This document shows, piece by piece, positions 12,545 to 24,272 of a DNA stretch of 64,000 bases. Within the stretch, counting starts at the first letter, position 1. Each line of letters starts with the position of its first letter. A program made the translations under genes and the position numbers. The notes beneath the pieces are model-generated. The model did not search any database. It was given only the letters and a program-made list of their open reading frames with translations, and was not told where the DNA came from. Origin of the DNA: Ophiura sarsii (Eukaryota > Echinodermata > Ophiuroidea > Amphilepidida > Ophiuridae); NCBI GenBank assembly GCA_035610835.1, contig CM069453.1:70124682-70188681 (forward strand), written 5' to 3'.

Positions 12545-13520
12545 GCCTACCAGATAGAACACCTTCAAAATGAAATAACACATTATTAACTATAAGTATA
12601 CATTCATCACGAAATTGGTAGGAATACATTTAAGTTAAAATATAATGCATAGGCCTATTTCATTACCTGAAATTCCACCTCGTGACCCCCCCCCCCCTTA
12701 CGCAACCAGATAGAACACCTTCAAAAAGAAATACACATTATTAACTATAAGTATACATTCATCACAAAATTGGTAGGAATACATAAGTTAAAATATCAAT
12801 GCATAGGCCTATTTCCTTACCTCAAATTCCACCTCGTGACCAACCCCCCTTACGCAATTTAGTATCACATTTCTTCATTAACCCCCTGCCTCCCAAACCA
12901 CATTACATCATTATACACAACCCCATCCGTCACCGCCCTGCCCGCCCACGCCCGTGGCATATCTCAACTCCAAGGCCTAAACATTAACCATCTCCCGTAC
13001 CCCACCCATCACCACCCCCGCCTTTCCCCCGCCCGCCCCCACCCCGTGGCATATCTGTTAGGCAATTTAGCATCACATTCCTTCATTAACCCCCTGCCTC
13101 TCAAACCACATTACATCATTATACACAACCCCCATTCGTCACCGCCCCCGCCCCGTGGCATATCTCAATTCTCAACCCCCAAGGCCTAAACTTCCCCACC
13201 CCGCGGCTTATCTCAACGCCAAGGCCTAAACCTTAACCATCTCCCGTAGCGCGACGTATTTCTCCAATATTTGTCCGCCCGCGAGTCACATACAGTATCT
13301 AATCCCACATCTGACACCATGTTACGTGATTTAGATTCACCATATCATGTTTTGTTCAGAAACCACATTATTTCGTTACCTTATGACCCTCGGTTATTCC
13401 ACATTTCTTAATAAACCCCGGCCCATACTTCACATACTCCATTTACACTCCGTCTCCCGGCTAATTTCATCCCCCAAGGTCTAAATCTTAACCATCTCCC
13501 GTAGCACGGCGTATGTTTCC
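12545..13520. repeat. Diverged tandem repeats, partly C-rich
   Basis: A block of about 160 bp starting CAGATAGAACACCTTCAAAA is duplicated at about 12550-12706 and 12709-12850. A second block (CATCACATT…CTTCATTAACCCCC, CCACATTACATCATTATACA, GTGGCATATCTCAA) occurs near 12860-12970 and 13065-13165. AACCATCTCCCGTA recurs at about 12985, 13230 and 13490. These are remnants of several rounds of duplication. A 62-codon frame at 12799-12987 lies inside the repeats and is not credible. Confidence 0.75.
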
Positions 13521-14289
13521 ATTATTTCCCAGCCCGCTTGTTTGCGCGCGTCTATTTACACGGTGCACTCCGACGCGCTATGTGTTATGCGCCCCCAACT
13601 GCATAGTTACAGTACGCATTGAGATAAATAAACATGGCCCATAGAAATAGTCTGAAAAAGCCCTGGATTTTTGTTCGTTTGCCCATATTGGTCAAATCTG
13701 TACGGTTTTCAGCCATTTATAGCTTATAACCCCGTGTCAAGTTATCATCTATTATCAGTGCAATATTCATGGCTTTTAGATGCAGGGAATCCTCTACCCT
13801 TATTAATACTGGTAGCTTTACTAATTGTTAAATATTTTGTGAAACTTTTAAAAAATAATTTGTTTTACTGGAAAATAAATTAAATTCCAGTCAGTTTGCC
13901 ACCACAAATCAATCATTTTTTATTTTTTGATATTTGTTCAAGATTTGATTGAAATGATTATTGTTGGATATTGACATAGCAAAGCTCACCTTGTTTAATG
14001 ATGAGGATACCAAATAGGGCCTACCTAATTTTTGAAATTCCAGAAAAAGGTTTAGGTTTTTTCCTTCCAGACTTCTGCATTCCGGAAATACACTAACATA
14101 TTTTGAAACAGTCAGAGTGATATATAAATGTTCAAATATCCCCATTCACATCTTATTTTAAAGTGAATTTGAGAAATTGTTTTTAATAATTTAATGTGAA
14201 AACAAATCTGACAGACTGACATTAACTTTTGAAGGGGGTCTATAATATTTTGTTGTTTTATTGGAAAATAGATTAAATGTCAGTAATGT
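13521..14289. other. Non-coding stretch
   Basis: The left part (13520-13620) is moderately CpG-rich (TTTGCGCGCGTC, GACGCGC). The rest is ordinary AT-rich sequence. Frames at 13671-13883 (+) and 13909-14145 (-) show no recognised domain and no convincing splice sites. Confidence 0.4.
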
Positions 14290-14757
14290 TTGGCCAAAAA
14301 AAACACCACCCAAGCACACACCAATCCCCTCCCCCTCCCCCCACAAACCCCTCCCACCACAAACTCCCCAACCACACTCCACCTTTCCACATTGCCCCCT
14401 CCACATCCAAACCACCCCTAAATCCTCCCCTCCCCACCACAAATCCCCTCCCCACCCCCATAACCCCTTTAACATCACAATCCCCTCCACAAACCCCTCC
14501 CCTTCCCATCCCCACCACAAACCCCCTCCCCTTCCCATCCCCACCACATATCTCCTCCCCTCCTATTCACAAAACCCCTCTCCCACCACAAACACCCCAC
14601 ACCACTGCCTACCCTCCCCACCCATACATCCACGCCACCACAACCCCCTCCCCATCACAATCCCCACCCAAAACCCCCTCCACTTCCCAACCCCGCCACA
14701 AACCCCTACCACCACAACACACCTCCCCCACAAAAAAGCTTCCCCCACCACAAAAAA
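14290..14757. repeat. Strand-asymmetric C/A-rich tract almost without G
   Basis: About 470 bp of the plus strand consist nearly only of C, A and T in irregular repeats such as CCACAAACCCCTCCC and CTCCCCTTCCCATCCCCACC. The minus strand is therefore G/T-rich with many GGGG runs. Several frames through it are open on both strands and read as Pro/Thr-rich or Gly/Trp-rich low complexity; these are composition artefacts. Confidence 0.85.
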
Positions 14758-14770
14758 ATGTTTACTTTTG

Positions 14771-15135
14771 AGAAAATCACAAAAACAAAAAAGTTCAACA
14801 AAGCTAACAAAAATAATTTTGAGTAAAAAATTCCCAAATTTCTAGATTATGATGAGACACTAACTTAGGGACCTTTTTTTAATTTTTTAAACCTTATCTA
14901 ATATTTTTGGATATTTTGACCAAAAAGCGCCATTTTTTCTCACTTTTTTTCCACTTTTTTTGTCAATATTTCAAAAAATATTAAATTAGGTTTAAAAAAA
15001 AAACTCGTCCCTAAGTAAGTGTCTTTACATTATAATCTACCAATTTGGGATTTTTTTACTTAAAACTATTTTTGTTAGATTTGTTGAACTTTTTTGACTG
15101 GGTCAAAAAGTGATTGTTTGTGATTTTCTCATATT
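14771..15135. mobile_element. Large near-perfect palindrome, fold-back element
   Basis: The left arm (about 14771-14935) and right arm (about 14945-15135) are inverted copies centred near 14940. Matched landmarks are GAGAAAATCACAAA/GTGATTTTCTC, GTTCAACAAAGCTAACAAAA/TTTTGTTAGATTTGTTGAAC, and CACTAACTTAGGGAC/GTCCCTAAGTAAGTG. Related single-arm sequence occurs near 50430-50560, and its flank (CATAGTTCAATAATTACAGC) recurs at 15192, 36855 and, inverted, 50360. A fold-back DNA transposon or inverted-duplicated MITE is likely. Confidence 0.75.
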
Positions 15136-17460
15136 TTTGGTCAAAATTGACCCACAATGTGGATTCTCTGACCTATTTCCTTTCCAAAAATCATAGTTCA
15201 ATAATTACAGCACTCACAAAATTCAAAAAGTGACTTCCTTAAGTCCCCCCTTAAATCTCTTAAGAAAAGACTTTGAGATGAGTAACATATATGTTAATGG
15301 CTATGGAGGTTACGTGTTCACAGTACTGCATGTTCATACAGATTACAGGCTGATATAGTGATAACCTAAAGTGTGACTTTTGAAAGAGGTCGTTGTTTGG
15401 AATAAAAAAGTTGACAAAAAATATGAACACCCACAAGTGACAGATGTTTAATTATTTCTAAACAGTAAAACTGATTGAACCTAAGGCTTAAATTGCATCT
15501 AAAGCCAAAGAAGAAGAAAACATTAACCTGTTCATATTTTAATACATGGCCATGGGTAACCGTATAACGATGACAAACTTGTCAGTAAATCGAAAATCAT
15601 ACTATGACTTTTCATCATAATTTACCAATTTAACCGTTAATTAACCGGTTAATTAACCGGTTAATTAACCATGATTTATAATTTACCGGTAAATTTTAAA
15701 CACTGCTCCCAACCACAAAAACCATCCCCATCACTAACCCCCTTCCCAATCACAAACACCCACCCTATACCCCCACCTCACACCAAACCCCCCCCCCCCC
15801 TATAACAAAAATCACATGGTATCGCTGCGCCGCCCATCACTAAAAAAACTTTTTAAAAATAGACAAAACTTTTGATGAATGGATGTCTCTAGTCTATATG
15901 CCTATTATTTCTATGTCTCTAGTCTCGATGCATTATGTTGAAGGGAACTATTTTAGACAAAATCCTCCATTTTTATGTCCCACTCACCTTTTTGGAGACT
16001 CAAAGTTGTCCTCGAATGTTCACTATTTAGTCATGGCATTGCTATGAAATTAAGAGCTAGCAAAAGTGTTCAGAAAAGTCGCATTGGAATTTTTTTATAT
16101 AGGACTAGCAAGTAAAACAGGGGTATAAAACACAAAATCACCTTTTGTCTGCCATTTTCAACAAAACAACAACACATGGTCAATTACTCAAGTAGGGTTG
16201 TTTTTTTCTGTGTAAGGCTACCGGATTGAATTTCATCCAAATAATAGATACATATTGGTCAAGAGCCAGGTGAACACTAAATTTTAAGTTAAACATGTCT
16301 GTTATGTCCGTAAAAACAGAATTTAGACATTAATTATTTATGTAAATTAGTCACATGATAGCTCACTTTTAGAAGTCACGGTTCTAGATTTCTAGAAGTC
16401 ACAGTCGTGGTTCCACTTTACAGAGTTGCTTTAACATGTACCCATATCATGGATATGGGTACTGCTGTATGGATTAGGATAGGGATGTTCATATTTTTTT
16501 TAGAAATGTTGAATTTAAATGTTATTAGTATTGATGGAAAGATCATGTAATCCCCTTTAAAATGAGTGCTTGATGAGTTAACTAGGTTAAGTATAAGTGA
16601 AGTTATGGAGCAAAATGTGCTGTAAAATTGATGGTTTTTATAACAGTGTTTCAATGCAAAAACTTTGATTCATTATTATATGCCATGTTTAATGATGAAC
16701 CATTTTCAGCCCAAGAGGGCTCAATATTTGTTTAGCCCAAAGTAGCCCAAAAGACTCCCAAACAAAACCTTGCTATTCACTAAATACCGTAGTTTACAAG
16801 TGCATTGTTACAATGTATTCCCCTACCCCAAACATAAATCCTACAATAGTTTTAAAATAAAAAACCAAAGTATTTGTTGGGCTTTTACACCTTCCCAGAC
16901 CCCCTTCCACCTCCCCAGACCCCCTTCCACCTCCCCGGGTCCCTCTTCCCCAACCCCTCGCCCATAAAACTATACAAATCAAAACAAAGCAAATCCTGAC
17001 TGCGCGATCTTGAAAGCACATGCTCCTGATCAACAGATTCATCAACACGGCAATACCGTTTTGCCGGCAAACATGCGCCAATCCATTTCGCCCAACACAG
17101 AAATAAGACGCATGGATTGGGTAAACACATAAAGATTAGATGATTTTTTTCTTCAAACAGGGGACTAACTGTTCAAGTTTAGACAAAACGATAGACATCT
17201 TTAAGTTAAATATGGTATCAGGATGCAACAACCGCTACATTTGGTCACACCCTTCAGGTAGTAAAAAGATATTTGAAAAATAGATTCGTAACATGGATGT
17301 CAAATTCGGAAGGGTTACGATTGGTTAAGCACGCCCGATTTACGATCAAAATTACTCTATTAAATCGACGATATTCTGGAATAAGATTTGTTGAATCGTC
17401 TCTCGGAAGGGTTTTTAATATTCAATATGAGTGATTTCGACTAGAAAGTACAAAATATTC
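15136..17460. other. Gene-poor stretch with small repeats
   Basis: No gene is supported. A self-complementary 12-bp unit TTAATTAACCGG is repeated about three times near 15635-15670. A poly-C run lies near 15787-15800. CACCTCCCCAGACCCCCTTC occurs in tandem near 16900-16935. Frames at 16418-16654 and 16794-17130 lack domain or splice support. Confidence 0.4.
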
Positions 17461-17467
17461 AACTTGC

Positions 17468-17548
17468 CTTCATTTGAAACCAGGCCTCATCCATTCCCGC
17501 GAGTGTCGCCGTATTTGGGCCAGATGACGTAGCAACACCCGTCAACAT
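17468..17548 (-). CDS. Candidate first coding exon of the RPAP2-like gene
   Basis: A 27-codon frame runs from ATG at 17548 (MLTGVATSSG…MDEAWFQMK) to AAG followed by GCAAGT, the consensus of a GC-AG intron donor. It ends in phase 0, matching the phase-0 acceptor of the RPAP2-like exon 7.3 kb downstream. The region is locally CpG-rich, and a CCAAT box (minus strand) lies about 85 bp upstream of the ATG. RPAP2 proteins begin with a short, poorly conserved Ser/Thr/Ala-rich leader, so this is plausible. Sequence similarity alone does not prove it. An in-frame ATG at 17641 is an alternative start. Confidence 0.35.
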
Positions 17549-19219
17549 TTTGGTATACGGTGAAGGGCGCCACTCGAAAATACGAAACTGGACATCCCTA
17601 CTAGGATGTCTCTGACACACCCCTTGTATTTCATTGGCCACAAGTACTCATTTAGGCTAGTGGATCCACCCAGATATAGTGCTGGGAGATATCAAGCCTC
17701 TCACTGTCTCAGTCTCAAACCCAAAATCACAAAATGTTCTTCATCTCTTCAACAAGTATCAGAATTTGCTTAATTCAAACAGGAAATCAAACATAAACCT
17801 TACCCCAACAGATTTTTACTCCATTAGTCCATTGGAACAATTATTTTGGGTTTCAAACAAGAAAAATAGTGAATTTATTACACATTTTGTCTTGGTTGGC
17901 GAATTTGCCCATTAAATCGGTGGGTTAATTTGTCCACCTGCAAGGAATGTATTATAGTACATTTATTATAACACAGTATTCAGTGAGCTACATGGGCTGT
18001 ACATAGGCCCAAGAGCACCCACAGCTGATACCAACAACTAGTCAACACCAACCCATTGTATTGTATATAAATGCATGTTCTACGCAACCGTTGCTGCGCA
18101 CATTATGTTGGTTAGTTCATCATATGATGGGAGTTTTTACGTTGATTTTTATTGAGTTGTTGTAATACTACACCGGACGTGATGGTTTACAAAGCTTGGT
18201 GCGATACCTTATTAATAAGGTCTGCCAAGAATATCTTCAGATTCAGATTCAGATAGTATTACAAAACTGTGGAATTCGACAGTCTCGCAATTTTTATTTT
18301 TATTTATGTCAGACCGTAGTTTACCTTTCACGGTACACTGAGGACACATTCAAAGACGCTTTTTGTGAACATGTATTCATTATGCTCTCAGGCTTCGGAC
18401 GGTTTCTTGATATTTCGCGACAAAATTGGTATTTACTGTGCTATCGCACCGACCCTAAATTTCACAGTGTGCGTCTGGTTTGTTTACATCGGGAAAAGCA
18501 AATGATGGCGCTATACTTAAAATCCATCTATCACAGATGGTACGAGAAATGATGTCCTCTTTTCTTGATTTAGGCAAACATTATATCAAGTGACCAAATC
18601 ATGGAGTGCTACTTCATATCAGGCGAGGGTGGATACGAAGTTGCCGAGATTGAGTTAATAATAAGTGATAACGTGCCATTACTTAGTTTAATACAGATGA
18701 CACTGTCGTTTCAAGACTAGGGACCTACATTATATAATCCCAAGTATGTAATTTTGACATTTAGATGACATTTTGTCTCCCCAATGTTTTGCTATTTTCA
18801 GTTAGCATACACGATTAAATCTTATTCATAGCATATTTACTGAATTGTATAGGCCTATGTTTTAGATAGCACATCTACATGATCCTAGCAATTTTAGTTG
18901 TTTAGGCCTGTGTTTTGCTATCTTCAGCATATCTACATGATTCCTAGCATATATATTGTGAAGGTCTATGTTTGCAATCTTCAGTACATATTATATAGCA
19001 CTCTACGTAATTAGAACATATTCCTAGCATATCTAAATTGTGTTTTCCTATCTTCGGTAGATAGCGTATCATGATGTTTTAACTCTCTTTTTTTTAAATA
19101 CACCCATTCATATTTTACATTGAAATTAAACCTGACTACCACAAAGATATAATAAATTATGTTCTATTACTCATTGAATGCTAATTGTTGTCTTAACCCT
19201 AACCCCCCTGAGTGCTAAA
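17549..19219. other. Gene-poor stretch
   Basis: A 118-codon plus-strand frame at 18196-18552 has no recognised domain, and I do not accept it as a gene. From about 18830 onward, decayed copies of TAGCATATCTACATGAT and GCTATCTTCAG begin; these belong to the minisatellite field described further right. Confidence 0.4.
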
Positions 19220-19460
19220 AAATGCTTATCCTAAGTCCCTCTCCAAACGCATCCACCGTCGGTTTTCGATGTGAGCGCAGTATACTGCGAATGTGTAGCT
19301 GAGGGCCGTGGTTTTAGTGGGTGGGACGTGAGGCTTAACGGAGGGTCCCCGGATCGAATCCTGGCAGGTTCCCGGAGATTTAGTAAGATACATACGCGTG
19401 CATAAAAGCTGCGCCTGTTAAGTTACGTCACTGTCCAGAGGAAGCCAAATAGAGTATATA
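19220..19460 (+). mobile_element. SINE-like element with tRNA-like head
   Basis: A tRNA-like segment ends in GGATCGAATCCTGGC, a plausible Pol III B box (19351-19365). It is followed by a tail containing GCTGCGCCTGTTAAGTTACG and CACTGTCCAGAGGAAG. The same tail occurs at about 40345-40375 (GCTGCGCCTGTAAAGTGATG…CACTGTCCAGAGGAAG). A similar B-box segment lies on the minus strand near 45265. A shared tail behind a tRNA-like head is the expected build of a SINE. The exact ends are unclear. Confidence 0.55.
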
Positions 19461-19479
19461 TAGGCCCGTTGCTATCTTT

Positions 19480-19670
19480 AGCCTTTTTTTATATCACTGC
19501 ACATAAGTAACCCAAGCGTAAACGCACAATTTTGGCCATACACACCGAGCGCACGCATCACACATTCGATGAACAATGCGCTTGTTGGGTTCATGTGCGC
19601 CTACACCCTTCTGAATTAATTCACTGTTGTAAGGAAGTTCGCCAATTTGGATCTGAGCGAACTAATAGTA
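19480..19670. mobile_element. Partial copy of the CGCCAATTTGG MITE
   Basis: TTCGCCAATTTGGATCTGA near 19640 matches the right terminus of the MITE at 38283-38498 (CGCCAATTTGGAACTGA). The interior of both is rich in GCGC and CGCATC-type words. Only one end is recognisable here. Confidence 0.45.
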
Positions 19671-19674
19671 TACA

Positions 19675-20725
19675 GAACATCTCCAGTAGATAACACATCT
19701 CAAGTTGATAACATATTTCTAGTAGATATATAGCACATCTCCAGTAAATAGCATATGTCCAGTAGATAGCATATATCTAATATATAGTTTGATCAGTTGT
19801 AGCTGATCAAACAGATAGCACATCTCCAGTAGACAGCACATCTTTAGTTGATAACACATTTTAAGTAGATAACATATTTCTAGTGGATAGCACATCTCCA
19901 GTAGACAGTATTATACAGCACATCTCTTAGAGACAATACTAGTACTAGACTAGACTAGTAGCCAACATATCTACAGTAAACAGTTAACCCCTAGAAGACA
20001 GACCATCTCCATAGATAGCACATATTCAGTATAATAGCATTTCTCCAGTAGATAGCACATCTCAAGTAGATATCATATCTTCAGTAGATAGCACATCTCA
20101 AATAGATAGCATATCTTCAGTATAAAGATAGCACATCTAAAATAGATAGCATATCTTCAGTATAAAGATAGCACATCTAAAATAGATAGCATATCTTCAG
20201 TATAAAGATAGCACATATAAAATAGATAGCATATCTTCAGTATAAAGATAGCACATCTAAAATAGATAGCATATCTTCAGTATAAAGATAGCACATCTAA
20301 AATAGATAGCACATCTCCAGTAGATAGCACATCTCCAGTAGATAGCACATCTCCAGTAGATATCATATCTCCAGTAGATAGCACATCTTCAGTAGATAGC
20401 ATATCTCAAGTAGACAGCATATCCAGTAGATAGCATATCTATAGTAGATAACACATCTTCAGTAGACAGCATATCCAGTAGATAGCATATCTACAGTAGA
20501 TAACACATTTTCAGTGTATAGCATATCTCCAGTAGATAACACATCTTCAGTAGATAGCACATCTCCACTAGATAGCATGTCTCCAGTAGATAGCACATCT
20601 TCAGTATATAGCATATCTCCAGTAGACACCATGTCTCCAGTTCACAGCATATCTTCAGTAGATAGCATATCTTCAGTAGACAGCACACATCTTCTGTAGA
20701 TGGCATAATATCTTCAGTAGATGCT
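19675..20725. repeat. About 18-bp TAGATAGCACATCTCCAG minisatellite
   Basis: The short unit CAGTAGATAGCACATCTC is repeated dozens of times with variants (CATATC, TCTTCAG, TAGACAGC). A subregion at about 20110-20290 has a longer unit containing CAGTATAAAGATAGCACATC. Because 18 is a multiple of 3, several frames stay open, for example a Cys/Leu/Met-rich frame on the minus strand at 20491-20706. This is not evidence of a gene. Confidence 0.92.
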
Positions 20726-21439
20726 TTATTTTGTGGTATAGACTGGTTTATAATCTAGCATCTTTTCCATGAATGAATGTTGGATTCAATAGTCGCCGAA
20801 TACAAAGTTCTGGGATTAACCATTTGATCTTCACTTTACAAATAAAAATTATGTCAAAAGGTGACAGGAAAAACCCTATGTACAGGCAAAGTTGTGGGTC
20901 AGGCTCCATTTTCCCCCCTATATTTTCCCCTTGAAAATGACCGTATAAAATAAACATCTGTAAATATTTTGCCGTGTTTTAACAAGCAACATATATATTT
21001 TTGGGTCGGTATTGATTTGCATGTGAAATATATTTTCATCCATTTCTAAAAACATGGGTCGGTTGGGCCCATGCAAAAAACCACACAAATGTAATAAATT
21101 GTTCAACATTGGATTTTATTTTAAAACATAACATTCATCATCGATACAGAATATTTTTACTTTGATAATCTCCCTTCTGTTTTAAAAAAAAAAATTCAAC
21201 ACAATATTATTACTGATTTGAATTGTTTCACATGAGGCCTCAGGCTGAATGAGATACATCAAACCAATGATATTTTCCTAAGGATTGAACTTACAGTGGA
21301 GAAGAACAATTAATCATTAAAATAAAACCTATAAATAATACTTGAAAGAATATAGGTCTTATCAGGGAAATAATCTATGGAAATACCATTTCCTTTTGAT
21401 TTTCACCCTTGATAATTTTACTCAAGAGCGAAAAAAATG
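20726..21439. other. Non-coding stretch
   Basis: AT-rich sequence with short frames on the minus strand (20748-20957, 20918-21109) that have no domain or splice support. Nothing else was identified. Confidence 0.4.
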
Positions 21440-21897
21440 CAAAATACATTGTTTTAAATAATCTCCAAATTACATTGTTTTAAATAATCTCCAAATTACA
21501 TTGTTTTAAATAATCTCCAAATTACATTGTTTTAAATAATCTCCAAATTACATTGTTTTAAATAATCTCCAAATTACATTGTTTTAAATAATCTCCAAAT
21601 TACATTGTTTTAAATAATCTCCAAATTACATTGTTTTAAATAATCTCCAAATTACATTGTTTTAAATAATCTCCAAATTACATTGTTTTAAATAATCTCC
21701 AAATTACATTGTTTTAAATAATCTCCAAATTACATTGTTTTAAATAATCTCCAAATTACATTGTTTTAAATAATCTCCAAATTACATTGTTTTAAATAAT
21801 CTCCAAATTACATTGTTTTAAATAATCTCCAAATTACATTGTTTTAAATAATCTCCAAATTACATTGTTTTAAATAATCTCCAAATTACATTGTTTT
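21440..21897. repeat. 26-bp AT-rich minisatellite, about 17 near-identical units
   Basis: The unit ATTACATTGTTTTAAATAAT followed by CTCCAA is repeated head to tail with virtually no differences between copies. Such uniformity indicates recent expansion or strong homogenisation. Every other long array in the window is more diverged. Confidence 0.95.
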
Positions 21898-22204
21898 AGT
21901 GTCTAACATTTCACACAGACTGGACTTTTAGCCATTACTAAGTTTTTTGACCCTCAATAATTTTTCTTATTGAAATTGCCAAAGTCCATCAACTTTTTCT
22001 CACCATTGACCTTCAAAGTATTTGTTTAAAAAGTATGATAAGAAATAGTTCACTTTGTTATCAAATAGAATAATGTTACCAAAATTGGGTATATTTTTAA
22101 TGAACCAACCTGTATTTATATTAATTTGGACTAGCTATTGTGTTGTGTAGAAGCAACTCCTTAGTTTGTAATGAGAAAAATGTAAGCAAATGATATAATA
22201 GTAT

Positions 22205-23335
22205 TATCAATCAGCATGTTCAGTAAGCATGAATACTGCCATTGGTTACTATATACATGTTACTTGGTTGACATATATTAGTATTATAAATCAGCATGTT
22301 CAGTAAGCATGAATACTGCCATTGGTTACTATTTACATGTTATTTGGTTGACATATATTAGTATTATAAATCAGCATGTTTAGTAAGCATGAATACTGCC
22401 ATTGGTTACTATTTACATGTTACTTGGTTGACATAATAGTATTATCAATCAGCATGTTCAGTAAGCATGAATACTGCCATTGGTTACTATTTACATGTTA
22501 TTTGGTTGACATAATAATAGTATTATCAATCAGCATGTTTAGTAAGCATGAATACTGCCATTGGTTACTATTTACATGTTACTTGGTTGACTGATATACA
22601 GCCTGTCCCAAAAAACTGGGTTCAAAAGTTTGCGAACGAACTTATAACTAAAAAAGTAGGAAACATGGATAGTTCATATTTAAGTATATCAAACAATATA
22701 TACCTGACCTTAATTGGTTAAACTCTGTGATTAATCTAATATAAACTTTTTGATATACAAAGATTTTAATAGAGCGTGGTCAAAACCCATTTGTCCCACT
22801 TTTCAAGGAACAACCCGATGTGTTGTGACTTTATCAAAGTTTTGCCTTTGCATTCATTCTTTACAAAGACTTGGGCAGTAAATAAAATTATCTTGGTCAT
22901 ATTGCAATAATACAAGTGCATTATTTACATGAACATTAAAACAAAATGTTCTTTGTTATAGTCCGATTTATTGTTAAGTTCTTTCGGAAAATACACCCCA
23001 TGCCGGGATTACTGCACATATCACAGTTTCATGAAACGCACGGATGGTTTATTCCTTAAATTGGGACAAATGGGTTCTGACCACACCCTATTATAATCTT
23101 TGTATTTCAAAAAGTTAACATTGGATTGGTCTCCAAATTTACCCAGTTAAGGTCAGGTATATGTTGTGTGATATCCTTTAATATAAACTATCCATGTTCC
23201 CTACTTATATTGTTATAAGCTCGCAAACTTTTGAACCCAGTTTTTTGGGACACGCTGTAATAGTATTATCAATCAGCATGTTCAGTAAGCATGAATACTG
23301 CCATTGGTTACTATTTACATGTTACTTGGTTGACA
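22205..23335. repeat. About 78-bp tandem repeat, interrupted after unit five
   Basis: The unit starts AGTATTATCAATCAGCATGT and contains GTAAGCATGAATACTGCC and TTACATGTTACTTGGTTGAC. Five copies occur at about 22205-22592 and a sixth at about 23262-23335. The element at 22599-23257 lies between them. Three units are joined by TATAT- or ATAAT-type spacers. Confidence 0.9.
22599..23257. mobile_element. TA-flanked mariner-type element, long TIRs, 659 bp
   Basis: The element begins CAGCCTGTCCCAAAAAACTG and ends with the near complement (CAGTTTTTTGGGACACGCTG). It is flanked by TA at 22597-22598 and 23258-23259. Inverted similarity continues for about 200 bp on each side, for example CATGGATAGTTCATATTTAA against AATATAAACTATCCATG, and GACCACACCC against the matching left text. 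TA duplications and CAGxxTGTCCC ends are typical of the Tc1/mariner superfamily. No transposase frame is present, so it is non-autonomous. Confidence 0.87.
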
Positions 23336-23564
23336 TCAACACCAAGGGCATCAATATGAATTCAAGGCGCCACATTTGTGTTTGTGTCGTCTGTGTGCCT
23401 AAGTGAAATAAATCTCATTGAAATGTAGAACACAAGTTGTAGATGGTGATGCACACACGTCAAAAACATGATTTAATTCAATATAGATAATGGATTTGAA
23501 CACAATTTCATAAATAGACAAAAAGATACAGATCAAATAAGAACCTACATGTAACATAATTGCA

Positions 23565-24272
23565 CAGGGTGTCCCAAAAGTTTTGAAACCTTTCAAAATG
23601 TTATATCGACGGTTTAATAATTCGCAGTATGAAAATAAAAACATATTTATGGTATTATGAGTTATGTGGACAACCCTTTCAACGTGTGTTTAATGTTGAG
23701 GGGCCTAAAAAAAGAGTCATGTTTGGTTAACTTTGATCATGTTTAATAATTCGCAGTATGAAAATAAAAACATATTTATGGTATTATGAGTTATGTGGCC
23801 AACCCTTTCAACGTGTGTTTAATGTTGAGGGGCCTAAAAAAAGAGTCATGTTTGGCTAACTTTGATCATGTTAAAAGTAAGTATACTGTTAGAAAACTAC
23901 ATATAAGATACATTATTTTGCCATAAAAGGGCTGATATGTATTGGTCAAGCTATGAGTTTTTAAAAAATATTGGGCGAGACCTTATGGCTGCACCCTTCG
24001 TCTGTCTGTGTCGTCTGTGTAGTCTGTGTCAGTCGGTCTGTGTTGTCTGTCAGCAATTTGGTATACACTTTTTGTGTTGTCCATTTCTTTTCCATTACAA
24101 TCACCAATTGTAACCATTATTATGTTTTGAGGTGTCCAAGTGTGGAATATATTGGATCCAAAACATAATACTGATGAAATTGGATGATTTACGCCCAATT
24201 TGTATTGGTCTCGCTATGAGTTTTAAAATATTGTCGTCCTAAAAATGATTTCGAAACATTTGGGACACCCTG
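23565..24272. mobile_element. CAGGGTGTCCC element with internal tandem duplication
   Basis: It begins CAGGGTGTCCCAAAAGTTTT and ends AACATTTGGGACACCCTG, matching the mariner-type ends elsewhere. No clean TA duplication is seen; the flanks read CA and TG. Inside, a 129-bp segment starting GTTTAATAATTCGCAGTATG is present twice in tandem (23612-23740 and 23741-23869) with about two differences. No transposase coding was found. Confidence 0.75.

Noticed and set aside
14261..14845. 194- and 164-codon Pro-rich frames
   Set aside because: They result from a C/A-rich low-complexity tract, with equally long frames in other registers and on the other strand.
18196..18552. 118-codon frame as a possible gene
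   Set aside because: No recognised domain or convincing splice sites, and no conserved pattern; the length is within chance for a window this size.
19195..19215. CTTAACCCTAACCCCCC as telomeric repeat
   Set aside because: Fewer than three copies of the hexamer, so a chance match.
20491..20706. Cys/Leu/Met-rich 71-codon frame on the minus strand
   Set aside because: It is produced by an 18-bp repeat, whose length is a multiple of three.
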